Of a stretch of DNA of 15,427 bases, positions 6,702-14,225 are shown in pieces. The stretch comes from JAIBAI01 sp044238875. Its GTDB lineage: Bacteria > Bacteroidota > Bacteroidia > M30B66. The stretch covers positions 1 to 15,427 of the forward strand of contig JBIICM010000045.1 in the NCBI GenBank assembly GCA_044238875.1. Reading direction: 5' to 3'. Positions within the stretch are counted from its first letter, which is position 1, and every line of letters starts with the position of its first letter. The notes beneath the pieces were generated by a model that did no database searches, was not told the DNA's origin, and saw nothing but the letters and a program-made list of their open reading frames with translations. Position numbers and translations under genes: made by a program.

Positions 6702-8423
6702 ATGAAATTTCAGGATTTATTCAGAAAAAAGATGGTTCATGAGCATTCAGCTCATGAAAACAGCGCCGGTCTTAAGGATCCGGTCTTGGTCAGAAATCTG
6801 AATCTGAAAGACCTCACCTTCATGGGAATTGCCGCCATCATAGGTGCCGGCATTTTTTCAACCATCGGGAATGCCAGTTTTCAGGGTGGGCCGGCAGTCA
6901 GTTTACTATTTGTATTTACTGCGTTTGCCTGTGCATTTTCGGCAATGTGCTATGCACAGTTTGCATCTTCGGTGCCACTCAGCGGGAGCGCCTATACTTA
7001 TGCCTACGTTTCATTTGGCGAAATTATTGCCTGGATTATCGGATGGACGCTGATTGTAGAGTATGCCATCGGCAATATCGCTGTTGCCATTTCATGGTCA
7101 GATTACTTTACCGGACTGCTGAAAGGATTAACAGGCATATCATTTCCGGCCTGGTTATCAATGGATTATCTTTCAGCCTTTCGCGGATTTCAGGAGGTCA
7201 ATAACCTGATAGCCACTGGTAATTCGTTTGCTGAACTGCCGGCTTTTCAGCAGGAAGCATGGTTGGCATGGACAAATGCTCCTCATATGGCGGGTGTGCG
7301 CTGTATTCTTGATATACCGGCCCTTGCCATAGTTTTTTTAATAACGGTTTTGGTTTACCGGGGTATTCATGAATCAAAGCTTGCTGCCAATATTTTTGTG
7401 TATCTTAAACTGGGTGTGATAGTGCTTGTTATTCTTGCCGGTGCGTTTTATGTAGACCCTGATAACTGGAGTCCTTTTGCGCCAAATGGATTACGCGGAG
7501 TGCTGCAGGGCGTATCATCGGTATTTTTCGCCTACATCGGTTTTGATGCGCTGTCAACAACAGCCGAAGAATGTAAAAACCCCAGACGTGATCTGCCCCG
7601 TGCCATGATATGGTCACTGATTATCTGCACGGTGCTGTATATTCTTATTACCCTTATTCTTACCGGTATGGTGAGTTATAAGGAGTTAGCACTTGGTGAT
7701 CCGCTTGCTTATGTGTTTGAGCGGGTTGGATTAAACTGGATATCGGGGATTGTAGCAGCTTCGGCTGTTATAGCCATCGCAAGTGTTTTACTTGTTTTTC
7801 AGTTGGGTCAGCCCCGCATCTGGATGAGCATGAGCCGCGATGGACTGCTGCCACGTAAATTTTCAAAACTGCATCCACGCTTCCGTACGCCAGCTTTTTC
7901 TACTGTAATTACCGGCTTTCTGGTGGCTGTTCCGGCCTTGTTCATGAACCTAAAAGAGGTTACTGATTTGAGCAGTATAGGTACTTTATTTGCCTTTATA
8001 GTGGTATGCGCCGGCGTATTGCGGATGGATCAGGCAGCCATAACAAAAACCGGAGCCTTTCGTGTTCCATACGTTAATGGTAAATGGATATTGCCTGTTA
8101 TTCTTTTGATTCCCGGGTTGGCCTGTTATTATTTTGATCCTGCAGCCTGTGAGCGTTTCTTTAACTTTTCAGAGGATTCTCCTGCCGGATTTTCTCATAA
8201 AATACCGCTTGTTTCATTTTGCCTGCTCTGTTTGTTCATGTTATTTCAGTCTTTCCGGAAAAATTTATCGCTTATTCCGGTGCTTGGAGTGCTTACCAAT
8301 TTTTACCTGATGACCGAACTTGGCATCAGTAACTGGACGTTTTTCTTTTTATGGCTGCTTGCAGGATTGGTTATTTACTTTATTTACGGTGTAAAGCATA
8401 GCAAGGCAAGGCTGAAAGCCTGA
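6702..8423 (+). CDS. APC-superfamily amino acid permease, cationic amino acid transporter (CAT/YfnA-like) family
   Basis: A 573-residue inner-membrane transporter with 12 or more hydrophobic segments, probably an amino acid:proton symporter. The first helix has the substrate-binding IIGAGIF (46-52), where the APC fold unwinds to bind the amino acid backbone. The CAT-family signature FDALSTTAEE followed by CKNPRRDLP occupies about 281-299. LAANIFVYLKLGVI (228-240) and QPRIWMSMSRDGLLP are also typical. The cytosolic N-terminus is short and has three His residues (13, 15, 18) in an acidic context. An insert of about 50 residues at 150-200 (loop with LSMDYLSAF to TNAPH) is common in Bacteroidota members. 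It is monocistronic, with its own promoter box and an AGGCT/AGCCT hairpin at the stop. The exact amino acid cannot be assigned. Confidence 0.9.
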   Translation: MKFQDLFRKKMVHEHSAHENSAGLKDPVLVRNLNLKDLTFMGIAAIIGAGIFSTIGNASFQGGPAVSLLFVFTAFACAFSAMCYAQFASSVPLSGSAYTYAYVSFGEIIAWIIGWTLIVEYAIGNIAVAISWSDYFTGLLKGLTGISFPAWLSMDYLSAFRGFQEVNNLIATGNSFAELPAFQQEAWLAWTNAPHMAGVRCILDIPALAIVFLITVLVYRGIHESKLAANIFVYLKLGVIVLVILAGAFYVDPDNWSPFAPNGLRGVLQGVSSVFFAYIGFDALSTTAEECKNPRRDLPRAMIWSLIICTVLYILITLILTGMVSYKELALGDPLAYVFERVGLNWISGIVAASAVIAIASVLLVFQLGQPRIWMSMSRDGLLPRKFSKLHPRFRTPAFSTVITGFLVAVPALFMNLKEVTDLSSIGTLFAFIVVCAGVLRMDQAAITKTGAFRVPYVNGKWILPVILLIPGLACYYFDPAACERFFNFSEDSPAGFSHKIPLVSFCLLCLFMLFQSFRKNLSLIPVLGVLTNFYLMTELGISNWTFFFLWLLAGLVIYFIYGVKHSKARLKA

Positions 8424-8433
8424 CCTGTTTTTT
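8409..8433 (+). terminator. candidate terminator of the permease gene
   Basis: AGGCT (8409-8413), loop GAA, AGCCT (8417-8421), then after six bases a run of six T (8428-8433). The stem overlaps the permease stop codon. The 6-nt spacer and short stem make it a weak intrinsic terminator. A second inverted repeat, TTGCTG (8432-8437) with CAGCAA (8457-8462), lies just behind it. Confidence 0.35.
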
Positions 8434-8475
8434 GCTGCTCCCAGTGAAAAAGCCAACAGCAATAACCTTGTAAAA

Positions 8476-9669
8476 TCAGTTTTTCAAAACACCAAGCTGC
8501 CGCCCCACCTTTGTAAAGGCATTAACAGCTTGTTCCAGATGATGGCGTTCATGGGCTGCTGAAATCTGTACCCGGATACGTGCCTGATCTTTTGGTACAA
8601 CCGGATAGAAAAATCCGATTACATAAATACCTTCGGCCAATAGTTTCTCGGCAAATTCCTGGGCTAATTTGGCATCATATAACATAATCGGACAAATGGG
8701 GTGAACGCCCTCCTTTATATCAAAACCTGCCTCTTTCATTTTTGCCCTGAACCAGGCTGTGTTTTCCATCAGTTTATCGCGCAGCGATGTAGTGGCGCTC
8801 AGCAAGTCCATTACAGCAATCCCTGCCCCCACAATGGCCGGAGCCAGCGAATTTGAGAACAGATAAGGTCTTGACCGCTGACGAAGCATTGAAATGATTT
8901 CCTTCCGCCCGGAGGTAAAACCACCCATCGCACCGCCCAGTGCTTTGCCCAGCGTGCCGGTGATAATGTCAATCTTTCCGAAAACGCCACAGTGTTCAGC
9001 TGTACCTCTTCCTGTTTTCCCAAGGAAACCGGTTGAGTGGCAGTCATCTACCATAATCAGTGCATTATATTTTTCAGCCAGGGCAACAATTTTATCCAGC
9101 TGTGCTATATAGCCGTCCATTGAAAATACCCCGTCAGTGACGATAATCCTGAAGCGTTGCGCCTGCGCCTCTTTCAGCTTCGACTCAAGGTCTTCCATGT
9201 TATTGTTTTCATAACGGTATCTTACCGCTTTACAGAGCCTTATGCCGTCAATAATTGAAGCGTGGTTCAGTGAATCAGAAATGATGGCATCCTCAGCACC
9301 GAAAAGGGGTTCAAAAACTCCACCATTTGCATCGAATGCCGCAGCATATAGAATGGTATCTTCAGTTCCGAGAAACGCTGAAATTTTTTGTTCAAGTTCT
9401 TTGTGAATATCCTGAGTGCCGCAAATAAAGCGAACACTACTCATGCCAAATCCATGAGAATCAAGAGTTTTATGGGCAGCCTCAATAACAGCCGGATGGG
9501 ATGAAAGGCCCAGGTAATTATTCGCGCAAAAGTTGATTACTTCCTGTCCTGAACTGATCCGGATATCAGCACCTTGCGGATTAATGATTATCCGCTCCTT
9601 TTTAAAGAGGCCGGCTGATTCGATGGCATTGAGCTCATTTTGAAGGAAGTTCTGAAAATTTCCGTACAT
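8476..9669 (-). CDS. kbl: glycine C-acetyltransferase (2-amino-3-ketobutyrate CoA ligase)
   Basis: A 397-residue PLP enzyme of the alpha-oxoamine synthase family, which splits 2-amino-3-oxobutyrate with CoA into glycine and acetyl-CoA in threonine breakdown. The start MYGNFQNFLQNEL matches the family N-terminus, followed by AGLFKKERII. FCANNYLGLSSHP, SVRFICGTQ and MVDDCHSTGFLG precede the PLP lysine K242 in TGTLGKALGGAMGG. The RQRSRPYLFSNSLAPAIV stretch is nearly the same as in E. coli Kbl and separates it from serine palmitoyltransferase, BioF and HemA. I chose ATG at 9669; thirteen upstream in-frame residues (from 9708) are not family-like. No threonine dehydrogenase gene (tdh) is adjacent. 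It lies 52 bp behind nadC; the gap has TACCTTCG, a 7/8 match to the -7 consensus, so it may be transcribed both with nadC and alone. Confidence 0.95.
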   Translation of the reverse strand: MYGNFQNFLQNELNAIESAGLFKKERIIINPQGADIRISSGQEVINFCANNYLGLSSHPAVIEAAHKTLDSHGFGMSSVRFICGTQDIHKELEQKISAFLGTEDTILYAAAFDANGGVFEPLFGAEDAIISDSLNHASIIDGIRLCKAVRYRYENNNMEDLESKLKEAQAQRFRIIVTDGVFSMDGYIAQLDKIVALAEKYNALIMVDDCHSTGFLGKTGRGTAEHCGVFGKIDIITGTLGKALGGAMGGFTSGRKEIISMLRQRSRPYLFSNSLAPAIVGAGIAVMDLLSATTSLRDKLMENTAWFRAKMKEAGFDIKEGVHPICPIMLYDAKLAQEFAEKLLAEGIYVIGFFYPVVPKDQARIRVQISAAHERHHLEQAVNAFTKVGRQLGVLKN

Positions 9670-9721
9670 ATCTCTGAGATTAAGGCTGCGAAGGTATGAA
9701 ATGATCAATATCAGATAGTGG

Positions 9722-10579
9722 TCAGCAAGCTTTTAGACTGAGATCAAGACTCCTGATCTGGTGCGTAAGAGCGCCTACCGAAATAAAATCAACCCCGGTG
9801 AGGGCATATTCCAGCAAATTGTGTTCAGCAATACCACCGGAAGCTTCTGTTTCATATTTTCCATTGATGATTGGCAGGGCTGCACGGATCTCTTCCGGAC
9901 TAAAATTATCCAGCATAATTCTGTTAACGCCGCCCCGTTTGATGATGCGTTGAATATCATCCGGATTTCTTGCTTCAATTTCAATCTTTAATTCCAGCTT
10001 CTGCAGTTTGAGGTAGGCATGTACCCGGTTGATGGCATTTTCAATTCCGCCGGCATAATCAATATGGTTATCCTTAATCATAATCATATCAAATAAGCCC
10101 ATCCTGTGATTTTGCCCGCCGCCGGTCAGCACCGCCCATTTTTCCAGCAAGCGCATGCCGGGGGAGGTTTTTCTTGTATCAAGCAGAATAGCGCGCGTAC
10201 CGGCAATTTTATTGCTGAGTTTTTTGGTATAGGTTGCAATGCCGCTCATTCGCTGCATACAGTTAAGTATTAATCTTTCGGCCATTAGAATTGAGCGTGC
10301 CGGCCCTTCTAAAAGAAATGCCACCATACCAGGTTTTACAGGGGTAGCGTCGTTTAATAGCAAATCAAGCCTGAGAGCCGGATCAACAGCCTGACAAATT
10401 CTGATGGCCATTTCAGTCCCGCAGAGAATGCCTTCTTCCTTAATCAGCAATTTCGCTTTTTGGATCGCATTTTCGGGGATACATGCCAGGCTGGTATGGT
10501 CACCATCGCCGATATCTTCATCCAATGACAGAAGGATCAGACGGTTTATGAGTGCTTGCTGAGTGCTGTTTAGCTTCAA
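9722..10579 (-). CDS. nadC: nicotinate-nucleotide pyrophosphorylase (quinolinate phosphoribosyltransferase)
   Basis: A 285-residue enzyme, normal for NadC. It joins quinolinate to PRPP with loss of CO2 to give nicotinate mononucleotide in de novo NAD synthesis. Motifs: LDEDIGDGDHTS (18-29), NCMQRMSGIAT, DTRKTSPGMRLLEKWAV with substrate-binding Arg/Lys/His, GGGQNHRMGLFD, MIKDNHID, EIEARN, IMLDNFSPE, and EASGGI then FISVGALTHQIRSLD at the C-terminus, where phosphate binds. The start is unusual: the only plausible codon is TTG at 10579, two bases after the TGA of the DUF4783 gene, so translation is probably coupled to it. No ATG occurs near the conserved N-terminus. nadA and nadB are not in the window. 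Confidence 0.96.
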   Translation of the reverse strand: MKLNSTQQALINRLILLSLDEDIGDGDHTSLACIPENAIQKAKLLIKEEGILCGTEMAIRICQAVDPALRLDLLLNDATPVKPGMVAFLLEGPARSILMAERLILNCMQRMSGIATYTKKLSNKIAGTRAILLDTRKTSPGMRLLEKWAVLTGGGQNHRMGLFDMIMIKDNHIDYAGGIENAINRVHAYLKLQKLELKIEIEARNPDDIQRIIKRGGVNRIMLDNFSPEEIRAALPIINGKYETEASGGIAEHNLLEYALTGVDFISVGALTHQIRSLDLSLKAC

Positions 10580-10581
10580 AA

Positions 10582-10962
10582 TCAGGGTTTTTCAGGTTCG
10601 ATGCTTAATTGCTGCAGGTATTGCTGGTTGCCTACCCTTCGTATTACAAAGTAAATTCTGAATTGCTTGCTGTTAATGCTTTGGTAACTGCCAATACCGT
10701 ATTGGGATGCGCCGCTGCCGGCAGGCCGATGTGTTAGTCTGAATGTAAGTGGAGGGTTTTTCTGAAAAAAGCCACGCATTAACTGCTCGGCCTGTGCCCT
10801 TGAATACATGTCTTCTTTTCCTGTGAGTGAGAGGTCAACACTGCTTCCGAAATAAACAGACAATTTTCTGGCATTTCCAGACCGGATGCACGCTGCAATC
10901 TCCTCACTGATATCAGCGGTGAAGGAAATCCATAAAATTGATAAGGCCAGAAAAAATTTCAT
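10582..10962 (-). CDS. secreted DUF4783 family protein
   Basis: A 126-residue protein with an N-terminal signal peptide (MKFFLALSILWISFTA, cleavage probably near residue 16-18) and a small alpha/beta domain. I recognise it as the DUF4783 family of Bacteroidota, of unknown function, in which an initial ISEEIAACIRSGNARKLSVYF helix is followed by a DLSLTGKEDMYSRAQAEQLMRGFF segment and antiparallel strands, reminiscent of NTF2-like folds. It has no lipobox Cys, so it should be periplasmic. It is the first gene of the operon with nadC and kbl, and nadC starts 2 bp behind it. A TATATTTG box lies 57 bp upstream. The link with NAD synthesis is positional only. Confidence 0.82.
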   Translation of the reverse strand: MKFFLALSILWISFTADISEEIAACIRSGNARKLSVYFGSSVDLSLTGKEDMYSRAQAEQLMRGFFQKNPPLTFRLTHRPAGSGASQYGIGSYQSINSKQFRIYFVIRRVGNQQYLQQLSIEPEKP

Positions 10963-11019
10963 GAAATGCCTTTAGATCTCAAAAACCAAACCAGAAGCGG
11001 GTTTCAACCTTTGTTCGGG

Positions 11020-11027
11020 CAAATATA
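11020..11027 (-). promoter_or_regulatory. candidate -7 box (TATATTTG) for the DUF4783-nadC-kbl operon
   Basis: On the - strand TATATTTG matches TAnnTTTG exactly and lies 57 nt upstream of the DUF4783 ATG, predicting a leader of about 50 nt. A good -33 TTG is not seen. Confidence 0.45.
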
Positions 11028-11072
11028 ATACATCATACACTTTGAGAATAATTGATTGCTTACCTTCACGGG

Positions 11073-11546
11073 ATGAAAATCAAACTTCTGCAACTTGGTA
11101 AAACCCAACATGATTATTTGAAACAGGGCGTTTCTTTTTATGAGCAAAGGTTGCGTGGGTTCATTCCGTTTGAAACGGATACAATAGAGCCGGTTAGACT
11201 TCCTTCAGGATCAACGGTTGCACAAGTTAAGCTGAGGGAAGGTGACAATATTCTGGCCCGCCTTCGACCGGAAGACAAGTTGGTGTTGCTCGATGAGAAA
11301 GGAAAAAAATTCAACTCACAGGGTTTTGCTGATTTCATTCAGAAACGATTTAATGAGGGACATAAAAACCTTGTTTTTCTGATTGGTGGGGCATACGGTT
11401 TTTCCGATCAGGTTTATGCCCGGGCTCAGTGGCAGGTCTCGCTCTCAGAAATGACCTTTTCACACCAGCTGATCAGGTTGATTTTTATGGAACAGCTATA
11501 CAGGGCAATGACGATCCTTAATAATCACCCATATCATCACGAATAA
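11073..11546 (+). CDS. rlmH: 23S rRNA (pseudouridine1915-N3)-methyltransferase
   Basis: A 157-residue SPOUT-class methyltransferase, the normal RlmH length. It methylates pseudouridine 1915 in helix 69 of 23S rRNA on assembled 70S ribosomes using SAM. Family features: MKIKLLQLGKT at the start, YEQRLRGF, LVLLDEKGKKFNSQGFA, the SAM-knot FLIGGAYGFSD (about 109-119), LSEMTFSHQLIRLIFMEQLYRA (about 130-150), and the conserved C-terminal NNHPYHHE. I chose ATG at 11073 because the family begins MKI; earlier in-frame codons (from 11052) are not conserved. TACCTTCA (11061-11068) with TTTG at 11041-11044 is an imperfect promoter candidate ending 4 nt before the ATG. Its 3' end overlaps the convergent GT4 gene by 10 bp. 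Confidence 0.96.
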   Translation: MKIKLLQLGKTQHDYLKQGVSFYEQRLRGFIPFETDTIEPVRLPSGSTVAQVKLREGDNILARLRPEDKLVLLDEKGKKFNSQGFADFIQKRFNEGHKNLVFLIGGAYGFSDQVYARAQWQVSLSEMTFSHQLIRLIFMEQLYRAMTILNNHPYHHE

Positions 11547-12763
11547 AACCTGCGATAAATTTTTTCGTACCGCTTTACCCCCTCTTCCAGCGAATATACC
11601 TCGTGCGCACAGGATACCGAGGTTGCAGGGTCAAGTGCAAGTACGGCATCGATTTCCTCAAGGGCCTTTCGCATAGATGAAGCCTCAAACGAATGGATCA
11701 GTATTCCGTTTCCGGCCTTCTTCAAAATTGAATCAACGTCGCCGATTCCGCTGTTGCAAATAATGGGAATGCCAAGTCCCATCAGCTCTCCCATTTTTGT
11801 TGGCGAAGAAGCTTTCTTTGAATATAAGGGTCGAATAAAAAATACAGATATATCAGACAGCGAAGCCCAAACAGGCACCTCTGAACGCGCTGCTTTTTTT
11901 ATGATCAGCCTTTTGGTGTCAAGGCCCGGAAGTAGTTTTGCCGCCTCATTACGAATCATTTCAGGGCTATCAGGTGTGATGATTAAAAAGACGGCACTGG
12001 GCTTTTTTTCAAGAAGAATGCCATAAAGTTTAAGCATTTCCGGTAACATGTACCACGTTCCAACCGAGCCAAGGTAGGAGAGCACAAAGCTTTTTACAGG
12101 GATACCTGCCTCAGCGCTCGCTTTTTCTTTTTCATGGGGATCAACGGCCGCTGCAGAAAACAGCGAAAGGTCAGCACAGCAGGGAATTACATCAATTTGC
12201 AGGCTTGAAAAACCAGGCCAGGTTTTGATTTCAGTTTTCGCGTGATCAGTGAGCGAAACAATGGCATCAGCCTCCCTCAGGAAAATCTTTTCTAATCGCT
12301 TGAAGTAATTGTAAATAGTACGGTAAACAGGATTTGACAGGTTCCAGATGCCTCCATCAACCCGTTCATCGGCCCAAAAGCCCCGCATGTCAAATATAAA
12401 GCGCGTCTTATACTTTCTTTTTGCCCATAAGCCGCATATTGCACTGATATAGCTGCGGCAATGAACTATGTCAATCTTTTCATGACGAATAATCCGATAG
12501 GCATTTCTTCGCATTTTAAAAAGATCATACAACGTTGAAAATATCGGAGGTTTTGAGGTATACCTGATGGGTATCCAAACAATGCCTGATTGATCAAGTA
12601 ATTTTTTGATGCTTCCGCCTGATGCGCTCAAGCGATCAGGTTTTTCAAAACTTATCAGCCAGAATTTTATGCCCTTTGCGGCTAAACCCTGGAGATAGGG
12701 GATGACCTGCGACTGACCCAATGGGTCGGTCATACCATCATAAGAAATATACAATGCTTTCAA
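11537..12763 (-). CDS. GT4-family glycosyltransferase
   Basis: A 408-residue cytoplasmic GT-B retaining glycosyltransferase. The N-terminal domain opens with LYISYDGMTDPLGQSQVIPYL, where the glycine-rich GQSQ loop is typical of a Bacteroidota GT4 subgroup. FDMRGFWADERVDGG (about 124-138) follows. The C-terminal nucleotide-sugar domain has LSYLGSVGTWYMLPEML (228-244) and PTKMGELMGLGIPII (321-335), the equivalent of the GT4 E-x7-E motif, with E326. The start codon is TTG at 12763: the family-like sequence begins exactly there and the first ATG (residue 11) would cut the first strand. Such enzymes build surface polysaccharides or glycolipids; donor and acceptor are unknown. It diverges from the membrane protein gene 58 bp away, which may belong to the same pathway. 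Confidence 0.88.
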   Translation of the reverse strand: MKALYISYDGMTDPLGQSQVIPYLQGLAAKGIKFWLISFEKPDRLSASGGSIKKLLDQSGIVWIPIRYTSKPPIFSTLYDLFKMRRNAYRIIRHEKIDIVHCRSYISAICGLWAKRKYKTRFIFDMRGFWADERVDGGIWNLSNPVYRTIYNYFKRLEKIFLREADAIVSLTDHAKTEIKTWPGFSSLQIDVIPCCADLSLFSAAAVDPHEKEKASAEAGIPVKSFVLSYLGSVGTWYMLPEMLKLYGILLEKKPSAVFLIITPDSPEMIRNEAAKLLPGLDTKRLIIKKAARSEVPVWASLSDISVFFIRPLYSKKASSPTKMGELMGLGIPIICNSGIGDVDSILKKAGNGILIHSFEASSMRKALEEIDAVLALDPATSVSCAHEVYSLEEGVKRYEKIYRRFYS

Positions 12764-12821
12764 ATTACCCCTGAATTGGCTTTCTTTGCAAGAGGGCTAA
12801 GTTAAGCCTTTCAATCAACAG

Positions 12822-14225
12822 ATGAATCCCGAACATCTTTCAGGCAGAGATCTTGCCCTGATTCCAGTTTACCTGGTTATTATCCTTTTTATCGGCAGGA
12901 CAATAGCTCAGAAAAACATATCAAATCAACCCATTTACAAGTTTTATGTAAGAGGTTTGATGATGAAAGTATTGGGCAGTATTGGATTATGCTTTATTTA
13001 CGTGCTTTATTACGGAGGGGGTGATACCACCGGATTTTATGATTCGAGCCTGCTGCTTTCGAAATTATTTTCTTTTAGCCCTGAAACTTTTTTTTCAGTC
13101 CTAGGAGGGGATTTGAGCAATGATAATCTGGCTGAGTTTGTTACATATAAATTGTGCTGTCCACAATATTACCGTGACCCTCAGTCATTTTCTGTGGTCA
13201 GATTGGCGGGGCTGCTCAATTTCTTCGGATTGTTCAGTTATTTTACCACGTCCATGCTATTTGCAGCGCTCTCCTATGGCGGTAGCTGGAGACTTTTTAC
13301 GTTGTTCAATGATCTATATCCGGGGCTTGAGCGCAAATTTGCCATTGCCATTTTATACATGCCATCGGTATTGTTCTGGGGATCAGGTATCTTGAAAGAC
13401 ACGATCACGTTCTCTGCTGCCTGCTGGCTAACCTATGCTGTTTACAATATCTTTATTAGAAAGTATAAAAGAGTAAAGTTCACACTAATATTGATTGCAA
13501 GTGCATATTTACTAGTCACCATTAAACCCTATATATTCGTTGCTTTGTTGCCAGGGTCTGCCATCTGGATTACCTTTAACCGTGTGAGCAGAATACAAAA
13601 TACTGCCCTGAGACTAATGGTTGCCCCGGCCACCATTGCGCTGGGATTGTTTCTTTCCTCAACCATAATGGGGGCGCTTGCTTCTAATCTGGGCACTTTT
13701 GGCAGCGTTGATCAGGCCCTAAACAAAGCAGTTGTTACAAAAAATGACCTGAGCCGCGATGTTTACGGAAAAAACAGTTTTGATATAGGGGAATTTGATG
13801 GTTCGGTGGGAGGCGCAATCTCCAAATTTCCCCAAGCAGTAATTGCCGGTCTTTACAGGCCTTTTTTATGGGAGGCGCGCAACCTTATAATCCTGATTTC
13901 GGCCCTTGAGAACTCATTTCTCTTCTTCATGACTTTCAGAAGTTTCCTGAAGGCCGGAGTGGGAGGAGTTCTCTCAAGAATCAGCAAAGAGCCACTTCTG
14001 CTGTTCTCCTTTATATTCTCAATTTTCTTTGCTTTTTCCGTGGGTTTATCTACCTCTAATTTCGGTGCGCTCGTCAGATATAAAATTCCTTGTATTCCTT
14101 TTTTCCTTTCGGCCTTGTTCATTCTTGAAAGTAAAACGCAGTTTGTTGTTTTAGGCGATGCCGCAGCGAATGCTGATAAAGACCGCAGATTAACAATCAA
14201 TACCAATGAAGCAATTACTGCATGA
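12822..14225 (+). CDS. polytopic membrane protein, possible polysaccharide polymerase or GT-C-like enzyme
   Basis: A 467-residue protein with about ten hydrophobic segments. I do not recognise a named family with certainty. Visible features: a first periplasmic-type loop with YYGGGDTTGFYDS (about 64-76), resembling the acidic first-loop motif of GT-C enzymes; YMPSVLFWGSGILKD (about 178-192), a pattern I associate with Bacteroidota EpsG/Wzy-like membrane proteins; a large soluble loop (about 290-340) rich in Asp, Lys and Gly; and SNFGALVRYKIPCIPFF near the end, resembling the last loop and helix of O-antigen-polymerase-type proteins. A soluble Asp/Asn-rich tail follows. A role in joining or exporting surface glycan, perhaps on the product of the divergent GT4, is inference. 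The last 20 bases overlap the next gene. Confidence 0.6.
   Translation: MNPEHLSGRDLALIPVYLVIILFIGRTIAQKNISNQPIYKFYVRGLMMKVLGSIGLCFIYVLYYGGGDTTGFYDSSLLLSKLFSFSPETFFSVLGGDLSNDNLAEFVTYKLCCPQYYRDPQSFSVVRLAGLLNFFGLFSYFTTSMLFAALSYGGSWRLFTLFNDLYPGLERKFAIAILYMPSVLFWGSGILKDTITFSAACWLTYAVYNIFIRKYKRVKFTLILIASAYLLVTIKPYIFVALLPGSAIWITFNRVSRIQNTALRLMVAPATIALGLFLSSTIMGALASNLGTFGSVDQALNKAVVTKNDLSRDVYGKNSFDIGEFDGSVGGAISKFPQAVIAGLYRPFLWEARNLIILISALENSFLFFMTFRSFLKAGVGGVLSRISKEPLLLFSFIFSIFFAFSVGLSTSNFGALVRYKIPCIPFFLSALFILESKTQFVVLGDAAANADKDRRLTINTNEAITA

Noticed and set aside
8432..8462. TTGCTG/CAGCAA inverted repeat between the permease and kbl as a terminator
   Set aside because: The 6-bp stem has a 19-nt loop and no T-run follows it on either strand.
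12757..12790. TTG-N21-TAATTTG as promoter of the GT4 gene
   Set aside because: The -7-like element has one base too few (TAnTTTG) and its TTTG contains the proposed TTG start codon, so transcription would begin inside the gene.
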